Below, one piece after another: positions 9,031 through 16,515 of a stretch of DNA of 64,000 nucleotides. Numbering within the stretch: position 1 is the first letter of the stretch; each line of letters opens with the position of its first letter. Made by a program: the position numbers and the translations under genes. Source of the DNA: an uncultured Clostridia bacterium (GTDB lineage: Bacteria > Bacillota > Clostridia > Oscillospirales > Ruminococcaceae); assembly GCA_947383835.1 (NCBI GenBank), contig CANDEV010000011.1, forward strand, positions 20,727-84,726, read 5' to 3'. Under the pieces are notes generated by a model, which was not told where the DNA came from, searched no databases, and worked only from the letters and a program-made list of their open reading frames with translations.

Positions 9031-9074
9031 TTGCCCTCCTGCTTCTTTAAGAGATTCATATAAGCAGGAGGCAA
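9031..9074 (-). promoter_or_regulatory. Hairpin in the XRE gene leader
   Basis: Arms TTGCCCTCCTGCTT (9031-9044) and AAGCAGGAGGCAA (9062-9074). It lies in the 5' untranslated region of the minus-strand regulator gene and could act as an attenuator or stabiliser. A LacI-like GTAAACCGTTTAC palindrome (9012-9024) lies between it and the start codon. Confidence 0.4.
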
Positions 9075-9097
9075 GAAATTTATTTTTCACCTTGTTG

Positions 9098-9144
9098 GTA
9101 AATAACATTTACTCTATTGTAACACATTATTTCTCAAAAAGCAA
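9098..9144 (-). promoter_or_regulatory. XRE gene promoter with operator 1
   Basis: Minus-strand -35 TTGCTT (9139-9144), 17-bp spacer, -10 TACAAT (9116-9121), then three bases and the palindrome GTAAATAACATTTAC (9098-9112). The same palindrome stands three to four bases after two more -10 boxes at 9207 and 9385. Confidence 0.7.
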
Positions 9145-9183
9145 TAGGGTAATTAAAATTTCCCAAAAAAATTTTAAAACCCC

Positions 9184-9230
9184 TTGACAAAGCCGTTTGG
9201 ACGGTATATAATAAAGTAAATTAAATTTAC
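9184..9230 (+). promoter_or_regulatory. Promoter with operator 2
   Basis: Perfect TTGACA (9184-9189), 17-bp spacer, TATAAT (9207-9212), then the perfect palindrome GTAAATTAAATTTAC (9216-9230). It drives the short ORF at 9254 and probably the genes beyond. Confidence 0.8.
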
Positions 9231-9253
9231 TAAAGTGTGGGTGGGACGGCAAT

Positions 9254-9379
9254 ATGGGTCTGCAAAAAATTTTAGCTGCTTTATTTTTGTGCATATTTTG
9301 CTTTTTTACCGTTTCACCCTTGATTTTGGCAATATTTTTGTATATTTTCTTTAAAATTCACTTGACAAACGGCGGATAA
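9254..9379 (+). CDS. Small hydrophobic membrane peptide
   Basis: 41 aa, starting MGLQKILAALFLCIFCFF; nearly all of it is hydrophobic, so it would cross the membrane once or twice. The ribosome site is weak (GGGTGGGACGG). It is the first ORF after the strong promoter at 9184, and the second promoter (9362-9390) begins within its 3' end. No family recognised. It could also be an untranslated leader. Confidence 0.4.
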   Translation: MGLQKILAALFLCIFCFFTVSPLILAIFLYIFFKIHLTNGG

Positions 9380-9409
9380 GATTGTATAATATAGGTAAAT
9401 GAAATTTAC
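9362..9409 (+). promoter_or_regulatory. Promoter with operator 3
   Basis: TTGACA (9362-9367), 17-bp spacer, TATAAT (9385-9390), four bases, then GTAAATGAAATTTAC (9395-9409), the third copy of the palindrome. It directs transcription to the broken gene at 9453 and on to the NfeD/flotillin operon. Confidence 0.8.
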
Positions 9410-9452
9410 ACGACAATTTCAGCCGTCCCCGCAGCATTAAGGAGGGTTTAAC

Positions 9453-9841
9453 ATGAAAAAGGTTTTTGCCGTAAGCTTGTGTTTAAACGGTATTCTCGGC
9501 GGAGGAATATTTGCGGACAATGAAAAAATTGTGTACCGAACAGGAAAGGTCACAGTCGCGCCGAGATTCAGAAACCTTGAAATGCCTTTGGCTGATATTG
9601 TATCCGTGGAATGAGGCAGGCTGTTGCTGCTGCCCACGGTGGAACTCAAAATGAAAAACGGAGAGAAATTTAAATTTATAGTTTATACTAATTTGCGACT
9701 AAAAAGCGTGTAAAAAATCAAGCAAAAATTTGCATATATGATTTTTGCGCAGATTTTTTACCTACGCTTTTAGGAACAAATTAGTATTACGCCCGCAAAG
9801 CGTTCCTCAATACTCTTGCGGAACTGGGCGTAAAGTTTTGA
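9453..9841 (+). pseudogene. Broken small protein gene (PH/GRAM-like), stop codon plus element insertion
   Basis: A good RBS (AAGGAGGG) precedes ATG 9453. The frame reads MKKVFAVSLCLNGILGGG and continues to residue 53, then hits TGA at 9612-9614, probably from TGG (Trp). The same frame stays open after it (GRLLLLPTVELKMKNGEKFK) until a 101-bp hairpin element inserts at 9686-9786. If the element and one copy of its TTA target are removed, the frame continues IVYARKAFLNTLAELGVKF and ends at 9841, giving a protein of about 94 aa. The pattern (EKIVYRTGKVTV, LADIVSVE) suggests a small lipid- or membrane-associated PH-like domain, a tentative reading. Two independent lesions make this a true pseudogene. 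Confidence 0.75.
9686..9786. mobile_element. 101-bp hairpin MITE, copy 1
   Basis: An almost complete palindrome: TACTAATTTG / CAAATTAGTA at the tips, CTAAAAAGCGT / ACGCTTTTAG and GTAAAAAATC / GATTTTTTAC inside. It is flanked by TTA on both sides (9683-9685 and 9787-9789), and deleting element plus one TTA restores an open frame. Copy 2, of equal length and also between TTA repeats, is at 55291-55391. No transposase is in the window, so it is presumably moved by one encoded elsewhere. Confidence 0.85.
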
Positions 9842-9864
9842 ACATATAAGAAAGGGGATTTTTT

Positions 9865-10575
9865 ATGACCGAATGGTGGGAAAGCTTATCCATGCTCGTG
9901 CGCGTGCTGTACTGCATTGCGGTACCGTCAACGCTGGTATTGCTTTTGCAGACGATTTTTTCCGTGGCGGGTATCGGAGACGACGCTGACATAAATCTAA
10001 GCGACACAGGAGGTATCGACTTTGACAGCGACCTCGGCGGCGTTGATGTGGACGTAAACATTGACGTGGATACAGATGTGGACTTCGATATCAACTCCGA
10101 TATGGACGGCGATGTTTGTCCCGGCGGCGACGCGGACTCCGTGACCCATGTACACGGCAATTTCGCTTCTCTGCGGCTGTTTACAATGCAGGGAATTGTA
10201 GCGTTTTTGGCTGTTTCCGGCTGGGTCTCCATAGCGGGAGTAAGCATGGGAATGCCCGGAGTTGGAGCTGTACCGCTTGGCTTTGTAGCGGGATTTTTCG
10301 CAATGTACGGCATTGCAAAGCTTGTGCAGATAAGCGGCAGGCTTGCGGAAAACGGCACTATAGATTTTCGGAACGCTATCGGCGAGACTGCGGCGGTGTA
10401 CATACCAATACCTCCCAACTGCGAGGGTGAGGGAAAAGTTACCCTGACCTTGCAGGGACGTTTTATGGAGTGCAGCGCGGTCTCAAACGAAAAGGAATTG
10501 CTGAAAACGGGGACGGTCGTTAGAGTTACCGACCTTAACGGTGAAGTGTTGGTTGTCGAAAAAGTTGACAATTGA
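9865..10575 (+). CDS. NfeD-like membrane protein
   Basis: 236 aa. A first membrane segment (residues 8-35), then an unusually Asp-rich stretch of about 55 residues (repeats such as DVDVNIDVDTDVDF), two membrane segments (about 107-160) and a C-terminal OB-fold NfeD domain (about 165-233) ending in the typical GTVVRVTDLNGEVLVVEKV. By family, NfeD proteins partner with SPFH/flotillin proteins in membrane microdomains; the flotillin gene follows in the same operon, like yuaF-yuaG(floT) of Bacillus. The acidic loop would lie outside the cell if the first segment crosses the membrane and might bind Ca2+ (inference). RBS AAAGGGG precedes the ATG. Confidence 0.85.
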   Translation: MTEWWESLSMLVRVLYCIAVPSTLVLLLQTIFSVAGIGDDADINLSDTGGIDFDSDLGGVDVDVNIDVDTDVDFDINSDMDGDVCPGGDADSVTHVHGNFASLRLFTMQGIVAFLAVSGWVSIAGVSMGMPGVGAVPLGFVAGFFAMYGIAKLVQISGRLAENGTIDFRNAIGETAAVYIPIPPNCEGEGKVTLTLQGRFMECSAVSNEKELLKTGTVVRVTDLNGEVLVVEKVDN

Positions 10576-10607
10576 CAGTGTACAGTTGATAGTTGGGAGT
10601 GACTTTT

Positions 10608-10832
10608 ATGAACTCGCTTATGAGCGTAGCTTTGCTGCTGGGAACGAGACAGCAAATGATAATAAACAAGCTGACTGAATGCTGCGCGTTCTCGGAGGAA
10701 AGCGCGGTGTCTCTTGAAACGGCGGGAGTTTTAAATCCGGGAGTTTTGCCCAAATTTACAAAAAGATTGGTAAAAAGAAATATTTTAAAGCAAACGACAG
10801 ACGGTAGTTATTACCTTAACAGGAAAAATTAA
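10608..10832 (+). CDS. Small helical protein, winged-helix-like
   Basis: 74 aa from ATG 10608, which has GGGAG upstream. The sequence (RQQMIINKLTECCAFSEESA, then RLVKRNILKQTTDGSYYL) has the helix-helix-wing pattern of a small DNA-binding domain, but I do not recognise the family. It lies between the NfeD and flotillin genes and is probably co-transcribed. A dispersed short repeat (GTTGACA...CAGTTGATAGTT, 10563-10593) lies in front of it. Confidence 0.6.
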   Translation: MNSLMSVALLLGTRQQMIINKLTECCAFSEESAVSLETAGVLNPGVLPKFTKRLVKRNILKQTTDGSYYLNRKN

Positions 10833-10844
10833 CGGAGGTACAAT

Positions 10845-10955
10845 ATGGAATTTTTATTTGAAATAGTCGGCGAATTTGCCGAAGTTGTTCTCGACGATAT
10901 TATTGATTATTTTGCAGGAAAAATAGAAGCTGCAAAGGCAAAAAAACGTACATAA
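10845..10955 (+). CDS. 36-aa small acidic/amphipathic protein
   Basis: ATG 10845 has a near-perfect site (ACGGAGGTACAAT). The peptide begins MEFLFEIVGEFAEVVLDDII and ends in a Lys-rich tail (AKAKKRT). The first two thirds form an amphipathic or membrane-lying helix. Position and spacing match the other genes of the flotillin operon, suggesting a microdomain accessory peptide (inference). Confidence 0.6.
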   Translation: MEFLFEIVGEFAEVVLDDIIDYFAGKIEAAKAKKRT

Positions 10956-10994
10956 TTATTTTTACATAAAATTTATTTTTGGAGGTAATGAACT

Positions 10995-12617
10995 ATGGAA
11001 AATCCCGAAGTTTTGATCGCGGTCTGCGTTATCGTCGTGGTGCTTTTTGCGGCGGTTGCGGCTATTTTGTCAAGGTACAGAAAGTGTCCCTCGGACAAGA
11101 TCATGGTCATTTACGGTAAGGTCGGCACCGACAAGAACGGTCAGGCGAAAAGCGCAAAGTGTATCCACGGCGGCGCGGCGTTTATCGTACCGATAATCCA
11201 ATCCTTTCAGTATCTGGATTTGACCCCTATTTCCATTAATGTGGACTTGAAAAACGCACTTTCCAAGCAGAATATCCGTGTGGACGTTCCCTCACGTTTT
11301 ACCGTTGGAATTTCCACCGAGCCGGGCATTATGCAGAACGCAGCCGAACGTTTGCTGGGACTTAAAATGGCGGAAGTACAGGAGCTTGCCAAGGATATTA
11401 TTTTCGGTCAGCTTCGTCTTGTTATCGCTACAATGGAGATCGAGGAGATAAATACCGACCGCGACAAGTTCCTTGTTGCAGTTTCAAACAACGTTGAAAT
11501 TGAGCTGAAGAAAATCGGTCTGCGGCTCATAAACGTAAACGTTACGGACATAAACGACGAGTCGGGCTACATTGAGGCTCTCGGTAAAGAAGCTGCCGCA
11601 AAGGCTATAAATGACGCGAAGAAAAGCGTTGCCGAAAAGGACAGAGACGGTGCGATAGGCGAGGCAAACGCCCGCAAAGACCAGCGTATCCAAGTTGCTG
11701 CCGCAAATGCTGCCGCTATCGAGGGTGAAAACGACGCTAAAATTGCCGTTGCACAGTCCGAATCCATACGCCGTCAGAAAGAAGCTGAGGCGGAAGCCAA
11801 AGCCACAAACGACGCTAAGATAGCTGTTGCACAGACAAGCAGAGACGGTGAGATAGGTCAGGCAAACGCTATGAAGGAACAGCGTATACAGGTCGCTGCC
11901 GCAAACGCTGCCGCTATCGAGGGTGAGAACGACGCTAAGGTCTCTGTTGCGCAGTCCGAAGCGAAACGCCGCGAAAAAGAAGCAGAGGCTTTGCAGGTTG
12001 CAATTACCGCGGAGGCTGTTGCTGCGGCTAAGGCGAAGGAAGAAGCATACGTTGCTCAGCAGGACGCGGAAAAACAGCGTGCCGAGCTTGAAATGGCTAC
12101 TCAAAAGGCGGACGTAATCGTCAAGGCTCAAATCGAAAAGGAAAAAGCCGAGATCGCCGCAGAGGCGGAAGCGGAAGTCCTCCGCAGAAAAGCACGAGGC
12201 GAAGCGGACGCTCTGTTTGCGAAAATGGAGGCGGAAGCACGAGGCGCGCAGGAAATTCTCCAGAAGCAAGCCGAGGGTATGCGTACTCTTATCGAGGCTG
12301 CGGGCGACGCGGACTCTGCCGTTAAAATGCTTGTTGCCGACAAGCTTGAAGAGCTTATGCGTATTCAGGTGGACGCTGTCAAGAACATCAAAATCGATAA
12401 GGTCACTGTTTGGGACGGCGGCAAAAACGGCGACGGGAACACCGCTACTGCTGACTTTATTGCGGGTATGATGAAGTCCGTACCTCCTCTTAACGAGGTT
12501 TTCAAGCAGGCTGGAATGGAGCTTCCCTCGCTGCTCGGAAAGGAACTGGAGGAAGCTGCCGCAGTTGACAGCGAACATATTACGGTTAAAGGTGAGACGG
12601 AAAACCCTGCTAAATAA
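10995..12617 (+). CDS. Flotillin-like SPFH-domain protein
   Basis: 540 aa with an N-terminal membrane hairpin (residues 3-27), an SPFH/PHB domain (about 35-200) and a long Ala/Glu-rich coiled coil (about 200-430), then a globular C-terminus. It matches the floT/yuaG class that scaffolds ordered membrane regions. The coiled coil contains an internal duplication: EANARKDQRIQVAAANAAAI recurs 66 residues later as QANAMKEQRIQVAAANAAAI. RBS TTGGAGGTAATG. It forms an operon with the NfeD protein and two small genes, and is likely controlled by the XRE regulator through operators 2 and 3. Ends at a strong terminator. Confidence 0.92.
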   Translation: MENPEVLIAVCVIVVVLFAAVAAILSRYRKCPSDKIMVIYGKVGTDKNGQAKSAKCIHGGAAFIVPIIQSFQYLDLTPISINVDLKNALSKQNIRVDVPSRFTVGISTEPGIMQNAAERLLGLKMAEVQELAKDIIFGQLRLVIATMEIEEINTDRDKFLVAVSNNVEIELKKIGLRLINVNVTDINDESGYIEALGKEAAAKAINDAKKSVAEKDRDGAIGEANARKDQRIQVAAANAAAIEGENDAKIAVAQSESIRRQKEAEAEAKATNDAKIAVAQTSRDGEIGQANAMKEQRIQVAAANAAAIEGENDAKVSVAQSEAKRREKEAEALQVAITAEAVAAAKAKEEAYVAQQDAEKQRAELEMATQKADVIVKAQIEKEKAEIAAEAEAEVLRRKARGEADALFAKMEAEARGAQEILQKQAEGMRTLIEAAGDADSAVKMLVADKLEELMRIQVDAVKNIKIDKVTVWDGGKNGDGNTATADFIAGMMKSVPPLNEVFKQAGMELPSLLGKELEEAAAVDSEHITVKGETENPAK

Positions 12618-12621
12618 ATAT

Positions 12622-12665
12622 AAAAAGTCGCTGCCGAGAAACTTTTCGGCAGCGACTTTATTTTT
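12622..12665. terminator. Bidirectional terminator between flotillin gene and nadA
   Basis: Stem AAAGTCGCTGCCGA / TCGGCAGCGACTTT with TTTATTTTT on the plus side and an A/T-rich run on the other; it serves both convergent genes. Confidence 0.9.
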
Positions 12666-12672
12666 GCAAATT

Positions 12673-13581
12673 TTACCCAAGCTCAAGCATACGGTCAATG
12701 CAGACAGAAGCTTTCTCCATTACCTCGGCGGACATTTCTATTTCAAGTCCCCCGCCGTTCAAGGCTTTAAGCACGTCCATAAGGGTCGTGCGCTTCATGT
12801 CGGGGCAGATGAGCCGTTTTGACAGCGGATAGAACTCCTTTTCGGGACATTCAAACTGCAAATGCTCGGCAATTGAAATTTCCGTACCGATAATAAACTC
12901 CTTGGCATTTGAGTGCTTGGCAAAATTTACTATGCCGCTTGTTGAGCCGATATATTCCGCGTGCTTTGTAACTGCGGGGACACATTCGGGGTGGACGAGG
13001 AAAAGGGCGTCGGGGTACTGTTTTTTTGCGGCGAGGGCTTCCTCCTCGGTAACAGCCGCATGGACAGGACAGCCGCCCTTGATAAGCTTCACCTGCTTTT
13101 CCGGCAGCTGCTCAGCAACAAAAGAGCCGAGATTACAGTCGGGGATAAAGAGTATTTTGTCGTTCTCTATCTTTCTGCAAATCTCCACCGCAGACGAAGA
13201 AGTAACGCACACGTCGCACTCGGTTTTAAGCGCCGCGGTAGTGTTTATGTATGCCACAACGGTATAGTCGGGGTACTGCTTTTTAAGCTCTCTAAGTTCC
13301 TCCACATCAAACTGCTCCGCCATAGGACAGCCGCAGCCCTCCTTGGCAAGTATGACCTTTTTTTCGGGGGAAAGAAGCTTGCAGGTCTCCGCCATAAAAT
13401 GCACGCCGCACATTATCACGGTGTCGTTTTTATCGGTTTTCGCAAGCTCGGAAAGCCGAAAGCTGTCACCTGTGTAATCGGCGATCTCCTGTATCTCCTC
13501 CGCCTGATAGCTGTGAGCAAGAATGGTTATTCCATTTTCTTTTTTTATACGCAGTATTTCCTGCTGAATATCTTTTATCAT
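12673..13581 (-). CDS. nadA: Quinolinate synthase A
   Basis: 302 aa, full length for the family. NadA condenses iminoaspartate with dihydroxyacetone phosphate to quinolinate for NAD synthesis, using a [4Fe-4S] cluster. The three cluster cysteines are recognisable: Cys85 (GCPMAEQ), Cys171 (GGCPVHAA) and Cys259 (LICPDMK). AHSYQAEEIQEIAD and GDSFRLSELA are typical N-terminal motifs. nadB and nadC are not adjacent, so it stands alone here. It is transcribed from its own promoter (13618-13646) with no riboswitch visible. Confidence 0.95.
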   Translation of the reverse strand: MIKDIQQEILRIKKENGITILAHSYQAEEIQEIADYTGDSFRLSELAKTDKNDTVIMCGVHFMAETCKLLSPEKKVILAKEGCGCPMAEQFDVEELRELKKQYPDYTVVAYINTTAALKTECDVCVTSSSAVEICRKIENDKILFIPDCNLGSFVAEQLPEKQVKLIKGGCPVHAAVTEEEALAAKKQYPDALFLVHPECVPAVTKHAEYIGSTSGIVNFAKHSNAKEFIIGTEISIAEHLQFECPEKEFYPLSKRLICPDMKRTTLMDVLKALNGGGLEIEMSAEVMEKASVCIDRMLELG

Positions 13582-13617
13582 AGTAAAAACCTACCGTTCC
13601 AATAGAATTATATAATT

Positions 13618-13646
13618 ATTATAGCACAGCTGATAAGCTTTTGCAA
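13618..13646 (-). promoter_or_regulatory. nadA promoter
   Basis: Minus-strand -35 TTGCAA (13641-13646), 17-bp spacer, -10 TATAAT (13618-13623). Confidence 0.7.
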
Positions 13647-13702
13647 CAAAAATTTTCATATTTTTTTGTATAATTTAATATTAAAACTAAAGTAAAATGC
13701 TA

Positions 13703-13761
13703 TTTACAAAATTGAGAAAATATGATATAATTAGTGTAACATATTAATGTAAACGGTTACA
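13703..13761 (+). promoter_or_regulatory. Promoter with LacI/CcpA-type operator
   Basis: TTTACA (13703-13708), 17-bp spacer, TATAAT (13726-13731). Downstream of the start of transcription is the palindrome TGTAAACGGTTACA (13748-13761), which fits the cre consensus WTGNAANCGNWNNCA core. A LacI-family repressor or CcpA bound there would block elongation. Confidence 0.75.
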
Positions 13762-13814
13762 AAACCTTTCCCGTAACCCGACCCAATACTATCTTTTGAA
13801 AGGAAAATCTTGCT

Positions 13815-15257
13815 ATGAAAAAATTTAAGAAAATTCTTGCAATGTCCGTCGCACTTTCCTCCGCAATGTCTCTTGCGGCGTGTTCGGGCGGCGATAACAG
13901 CGACAGTACCACTACCGAAGCGACTACCACCACTACGGCTGTTACAGTCGCTATCAACAGCGAGACTCTCGCTTCCGAAGAGCAGGCGCAGGTTGCGGAC
14001 GCGGCAAGCCTCCTCCCCGACGTTGAACTTGAAAACAAGAACATCAAATGGTTCTCATTCTACGATCCGTTCCACCCAACTACCTCGGGAAATACAAAGT
14101 CCATTTCCCTCGAGCTTTTCGAGACAAAGTACGACGGCACTATCGAGTATATCCCAACAACATGGGCAAATCGTTTCAACGACCTGTCCACAAACCTTTT
14201 GGGCGGCACGGGCATTGACTTTATCGCAGGCGGCGATCTTGACTCGTTCCCCAAGGGCGTGCCAAGCGGTCAGTTTGATCCATATGACGAATATGTGGAC
14301 TTCAGCAGCGAGCTTTGGAGTTCTGTGCAAAATCTCAACGATATGTTCATACTGAACGGAAATCACTATATTATGGTAACACAGTCAAGCGCAGGCTCGA
14401 TCGTTGTTTACAACCGTCAGACTATCGAAAATTACGGCTTTGACGACCCTGCGGAGCTTTTCGCAAACGGCGAGTGGAACTGGACGGCGTTCAAGAATAT
14501 GCTCCTTGACTATGTTGACAATGACGCGGGTCTGTACGGTCTGGACGGCTGGTTCAACGAAACTCCGCTTATGTTAAGCGGCGGCGTTCCTCCCGTAGAG
14601 CTTCGGGACGGCAAGCTTGTCTCAAACCTTTTTGATGAAAGACTTGAAAAGACAATGAATTTCATGTACGATCTGAACAAAAACGGTCTCGTTTTGGACA
14701 AAAATCTGACAGGCTGGGCGGAGCACCCCGAGTATATCGGTCAAGGCACGGAGCTGTTCTATATCGGCGGTACCTATATCCTTGAAAGCGCACCCGAGAT
14801 TTGGTCTGAGACCTTCGGCGCTGTCGGCGATGTAATGTTTGTTCCTATCCCCAAAATGGACGATTCCGACACATACTATATCAATGCGGGTATGGAAGCG
14901 TTCATGCTCTGCAAGGGCGCGCAGAACCCCGAGGGCGTTGCGAGATTTATGGAGTGCTGTATAGCTGCCGCAATGGACGAAAATGCTGCTGCGATCGCAG
15001 ACCGCAAGAGCAAGGACGATTACGGTTGGTCTGACGAAATGATAGAAATGAAGCACACTATTGCTCAATTGGCTAAGGAGAACCCTGTTTATACAATTCA
15101 TACAGGCGTTCCAAACGATCTTTCAAGTATACTCGACAGCGGCGAGTTCGGTATCAGAGCTCCTTTCTACGGTTACGAGTGGTCAACTGTAAGAGACTCG
15201 CTTGCCGACGCTGCGGATATTATGATAGACGAGTTCAACGCATCGCTTAACGGCTGA
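13815..15257 (+). CDS. Sugar-binding lipoprotein of an ABC transporter
   Basis: 480 aa. Signal peptide MKKFKKILAMSVALSSA with lipobox SLAACS, followed by a Ser/Thr-rich spacer (STTTEATTTTTAV) and a type 1 solute-binding fold. It would be anchored outside the membrane and bind an oligosaccharide. No transporter permease lies nearby. The operator just upstream suggests catabolite or substrate control. RBS AAAGGAAAA. The structured element at 15273 follows directly after the stop codon. Confidence 0.88.
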   Translation: MKKFKKILAMSVALSSAMSLAACSGGDNSDSTTTEATTTTTAVTVAINSETLASEEQAQVADAASLLPDVELENKNIKWFSFYDPFHPTTSGNTKSISLELFETKYDGTIEYIPTTWANRFNDLSTNLLGGTGIDFIAGGDLDSFPKGVPSGQFDPYDEYVDFSSELWSSVQNLNDMFILNGNHYIMVTQSSAGSIVVYNRQTIENYGFDDPAELFANGEWNWTAFKNMLLDYVDNDAGLYGLDGWFNETPLMLSGGVPPVELRDGKLVSNLFDERLEKTMNFMYDLNKNGLVLDKNLTGWAEHPEYIGQGTELFYIGGTYILESAPEIWSETFGAVGDVMFVPIPKMDDSDTYYINAGMEAFMLCKGAQNPEGVARFMECCIAAAMDENAAAIADRKSKDDYGWSDEMIEMKHTIAQLAKENPVYTIHTGVPNDLSSILDSGEFGIRAPFYGYEWSTVRDSLADAADIMIDEFNASLNG

Positions 15258-15272
15258 TAACATTTGAACACC

Positions 15273-15395
15273 AAAAAGGCTGTGGGAAAAGCTGAGCATT
15301 TACCATTATTGGCATACTTTGTCAATAACGGTAAAACGCTCACATGGATAACAATACTTTTGTATCGTTACCTGCCAAATCCCATAGCCTTTTTA
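15273..15395 (+). ncRNA. Structured 3'-end RNA element, copy B
   Basis: Outer helix AAAAAGGCTGTGGGA (15273-15287) with TCCCATAGCCTTTTT (15380-15394), inner hairpin TTTACCATTATTG / CAATAACGGTAAA, GAGC/GCTC helix, and a third hairpin around CAATACTTTTGTAT. The core matches copy A (2841-2962) at nearly every base, while the outer helix differs on both sides and still pairs. It follows a stop codon and ends in a T-run, like copy A. Confidence 0.6.
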
Positions 15396-15479
15396 TTTAC
15401 ACAGTAAAATAAATACTGCTGCCGCGGTTCATTAGGAAATAATAATTGATATATAAATGGCATTACATAGTAGTACAAT

Positions 15480-15737
15480 ATGGTCTATAAAGTTACAGCC
15501 TCCTATTTTGACACCTACGAAAAAATCGACGAGGCTGTGGCGTACCTAAACACCTACAGCAACCTTTACTGCGTTGGCAGGAACGGTCAGCACCGCTACA
15601 ACAACATGGATCACTCAATGGCGACCTCATTCGAGGCGGTAAACTGTATTTTAAACGGCATTTCCGACAAAAGCGCGGTGTGGAACGTAAATACCGAAAA
15701 GGAATACCACGAAACCAAAACGGAAGCTTCCGAATAA
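15480..15737 (+). pseudogene. C-terminal remnant of an FAD-dependent oxidoreductase
   Basis: The 85-residue frame contains ASYFDTYEKIDEAVAYL and GRNGQHRYNNMDHSM, which in full-length NAD(P)/FAD-dependent (amine-oxidase-like) proteins of polysaccharide loci lie near the C-terminus at the FAD site. The N-terminal several hundred residues with the Rossmann fold are absent, and no ribosome site precedes the ATG. It is therefore a gene fragment. The last 15 residues carry a charged tail of unclear origin. Confidence 0.6.
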
Positions 15738-15750
15738 AAATGTGCAAAAT

Positions 15751-15784
15751 AAAATCCCAGCTGTACTATCAGTTGGGATTTTTA
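15751..15784. terminator. Terminator after the 15796 gene
   Basis: Stem AAATCCCAGCTG / CAGTTGGGATTT with flanking T/A runs on both sides, able to work in either direction. Confidence 0.75.
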
Positions 15785-15795
15785 CATTTTGTAAA

Positions 15796-16479
15796 TCAAT
15801 TCCTTGACACAAGAAACTTTATTGCACGTTCAATGCTGTCCTTTGAATTGCCCCAGTCCGCGTCCTTGCCCGTGTTGCGGTAATCATACATTGAGCAGTA
15901 GTGAGAAACGTCTTTGTACAATTCTGCGATATATTTTTCGGTAAGTCCTCCCGCAAGCTTGTTAAAGCTTTCCAGATCGGCTTTCTGTAAGTACGAAGGC
16001 GCAAGGGACAGCAGCAGGTCGTAGTGAGGCAGGCAGATATACTCCTGCTCCGAAAGCAGCGTGCGGAAGTCCTGCTGACCGTACATTTCAAAGAAGGTCC
16101 GCATAAGACGCTCCATACCCCAGTCCACCTTTTCGCAAACGAAACAGGTCTCGTTTATCTCGGAAAGCTTTGCCTTTTTGGCGTTTTTCGGCTCAAAAAG
16201 CTTCTTGCGGGAGAAAAGCTGCCTGTCAACTTCTTCCAGGTGGGTTTGCAGCATAAGCGCGAGGGAGAGACGGTTCTTCTGCTTCAGCATCTGCTGAAAA
16301 TGAGTGTGGCAGAACCCTGCTCGGTTTGTCTCAATACGCACGTCAGGTTCCATCATCGCCGCGCCCATGATGTACTCCACCGTCCGCTGCTCCAGCATAT
16401 CCCTCATTCGGCAGATCGGGCAGCCCTCCTTTGGGTCGAGTATCTCGCTTATTGGTATTGTCAGAATACTTTCACGCAT
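15796..16479 (-). CDS. DUF6062-like protein with paired Cys/His motifs
   Basis: 227 aa. Two similar halves each carry a CxxC followed by a CxxH/CHTH: CPIC (residue 20) with CHTH, and CFVC with CLPH. Together they look like two zinc or metal sites. I recall this pattern from DUF6062, a family of unknown function in gut Firmicutes. No signal peptide, so cytoplasmic. RBS AAAGGAGC precedes ATG 16479. Confidence 0.75.
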   Translation of the reverse strand: MRESILTIPISEILDPKEGCPICRMRDMLEQRTVEYIMGAAMMEPDVRIETNRAGFCHTHFQQMLKQKNRLSLALMLQTHLEEVDRQLFSRKKLFEPKNAKKAKLSEINETCFVCEKVDWGMERLMRTFFEMYGQQDFRTLLSEQEYICLPHYDLLLSLAPSYLQKADLESFNKLAGGLTEKYIAELYKDVSHYCSMYDYRNTGKDADWGNSKDSIERAIKFLVSRN

Positions 16480-16515
16480 TTTTATGCTCCTTTCGGTTTA
16501 TGATTTGCAGTTTTT

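Noticed and set aside
9612..9614. TGA read as tryptophan (recoded genetic code)
   Set aside because: All other genes in the window use TGG for Trp and end normally at TGA; the gene is also broken by a MITE.
11484..12698. A 404-codon open frame on the minus strand opposite the flotillin gene
   Set aside because: Composition (many Phe, Ser, Leu, Cys) follows from the reverse of the Ala/Glu-rich coiled coil; flotillin is certain.
12673..13646. NAD-related riboswitch before nadA
   Set aside because: Only about 35 bases lie between the predicted start of transcription and the start codon; no aptamer fits.
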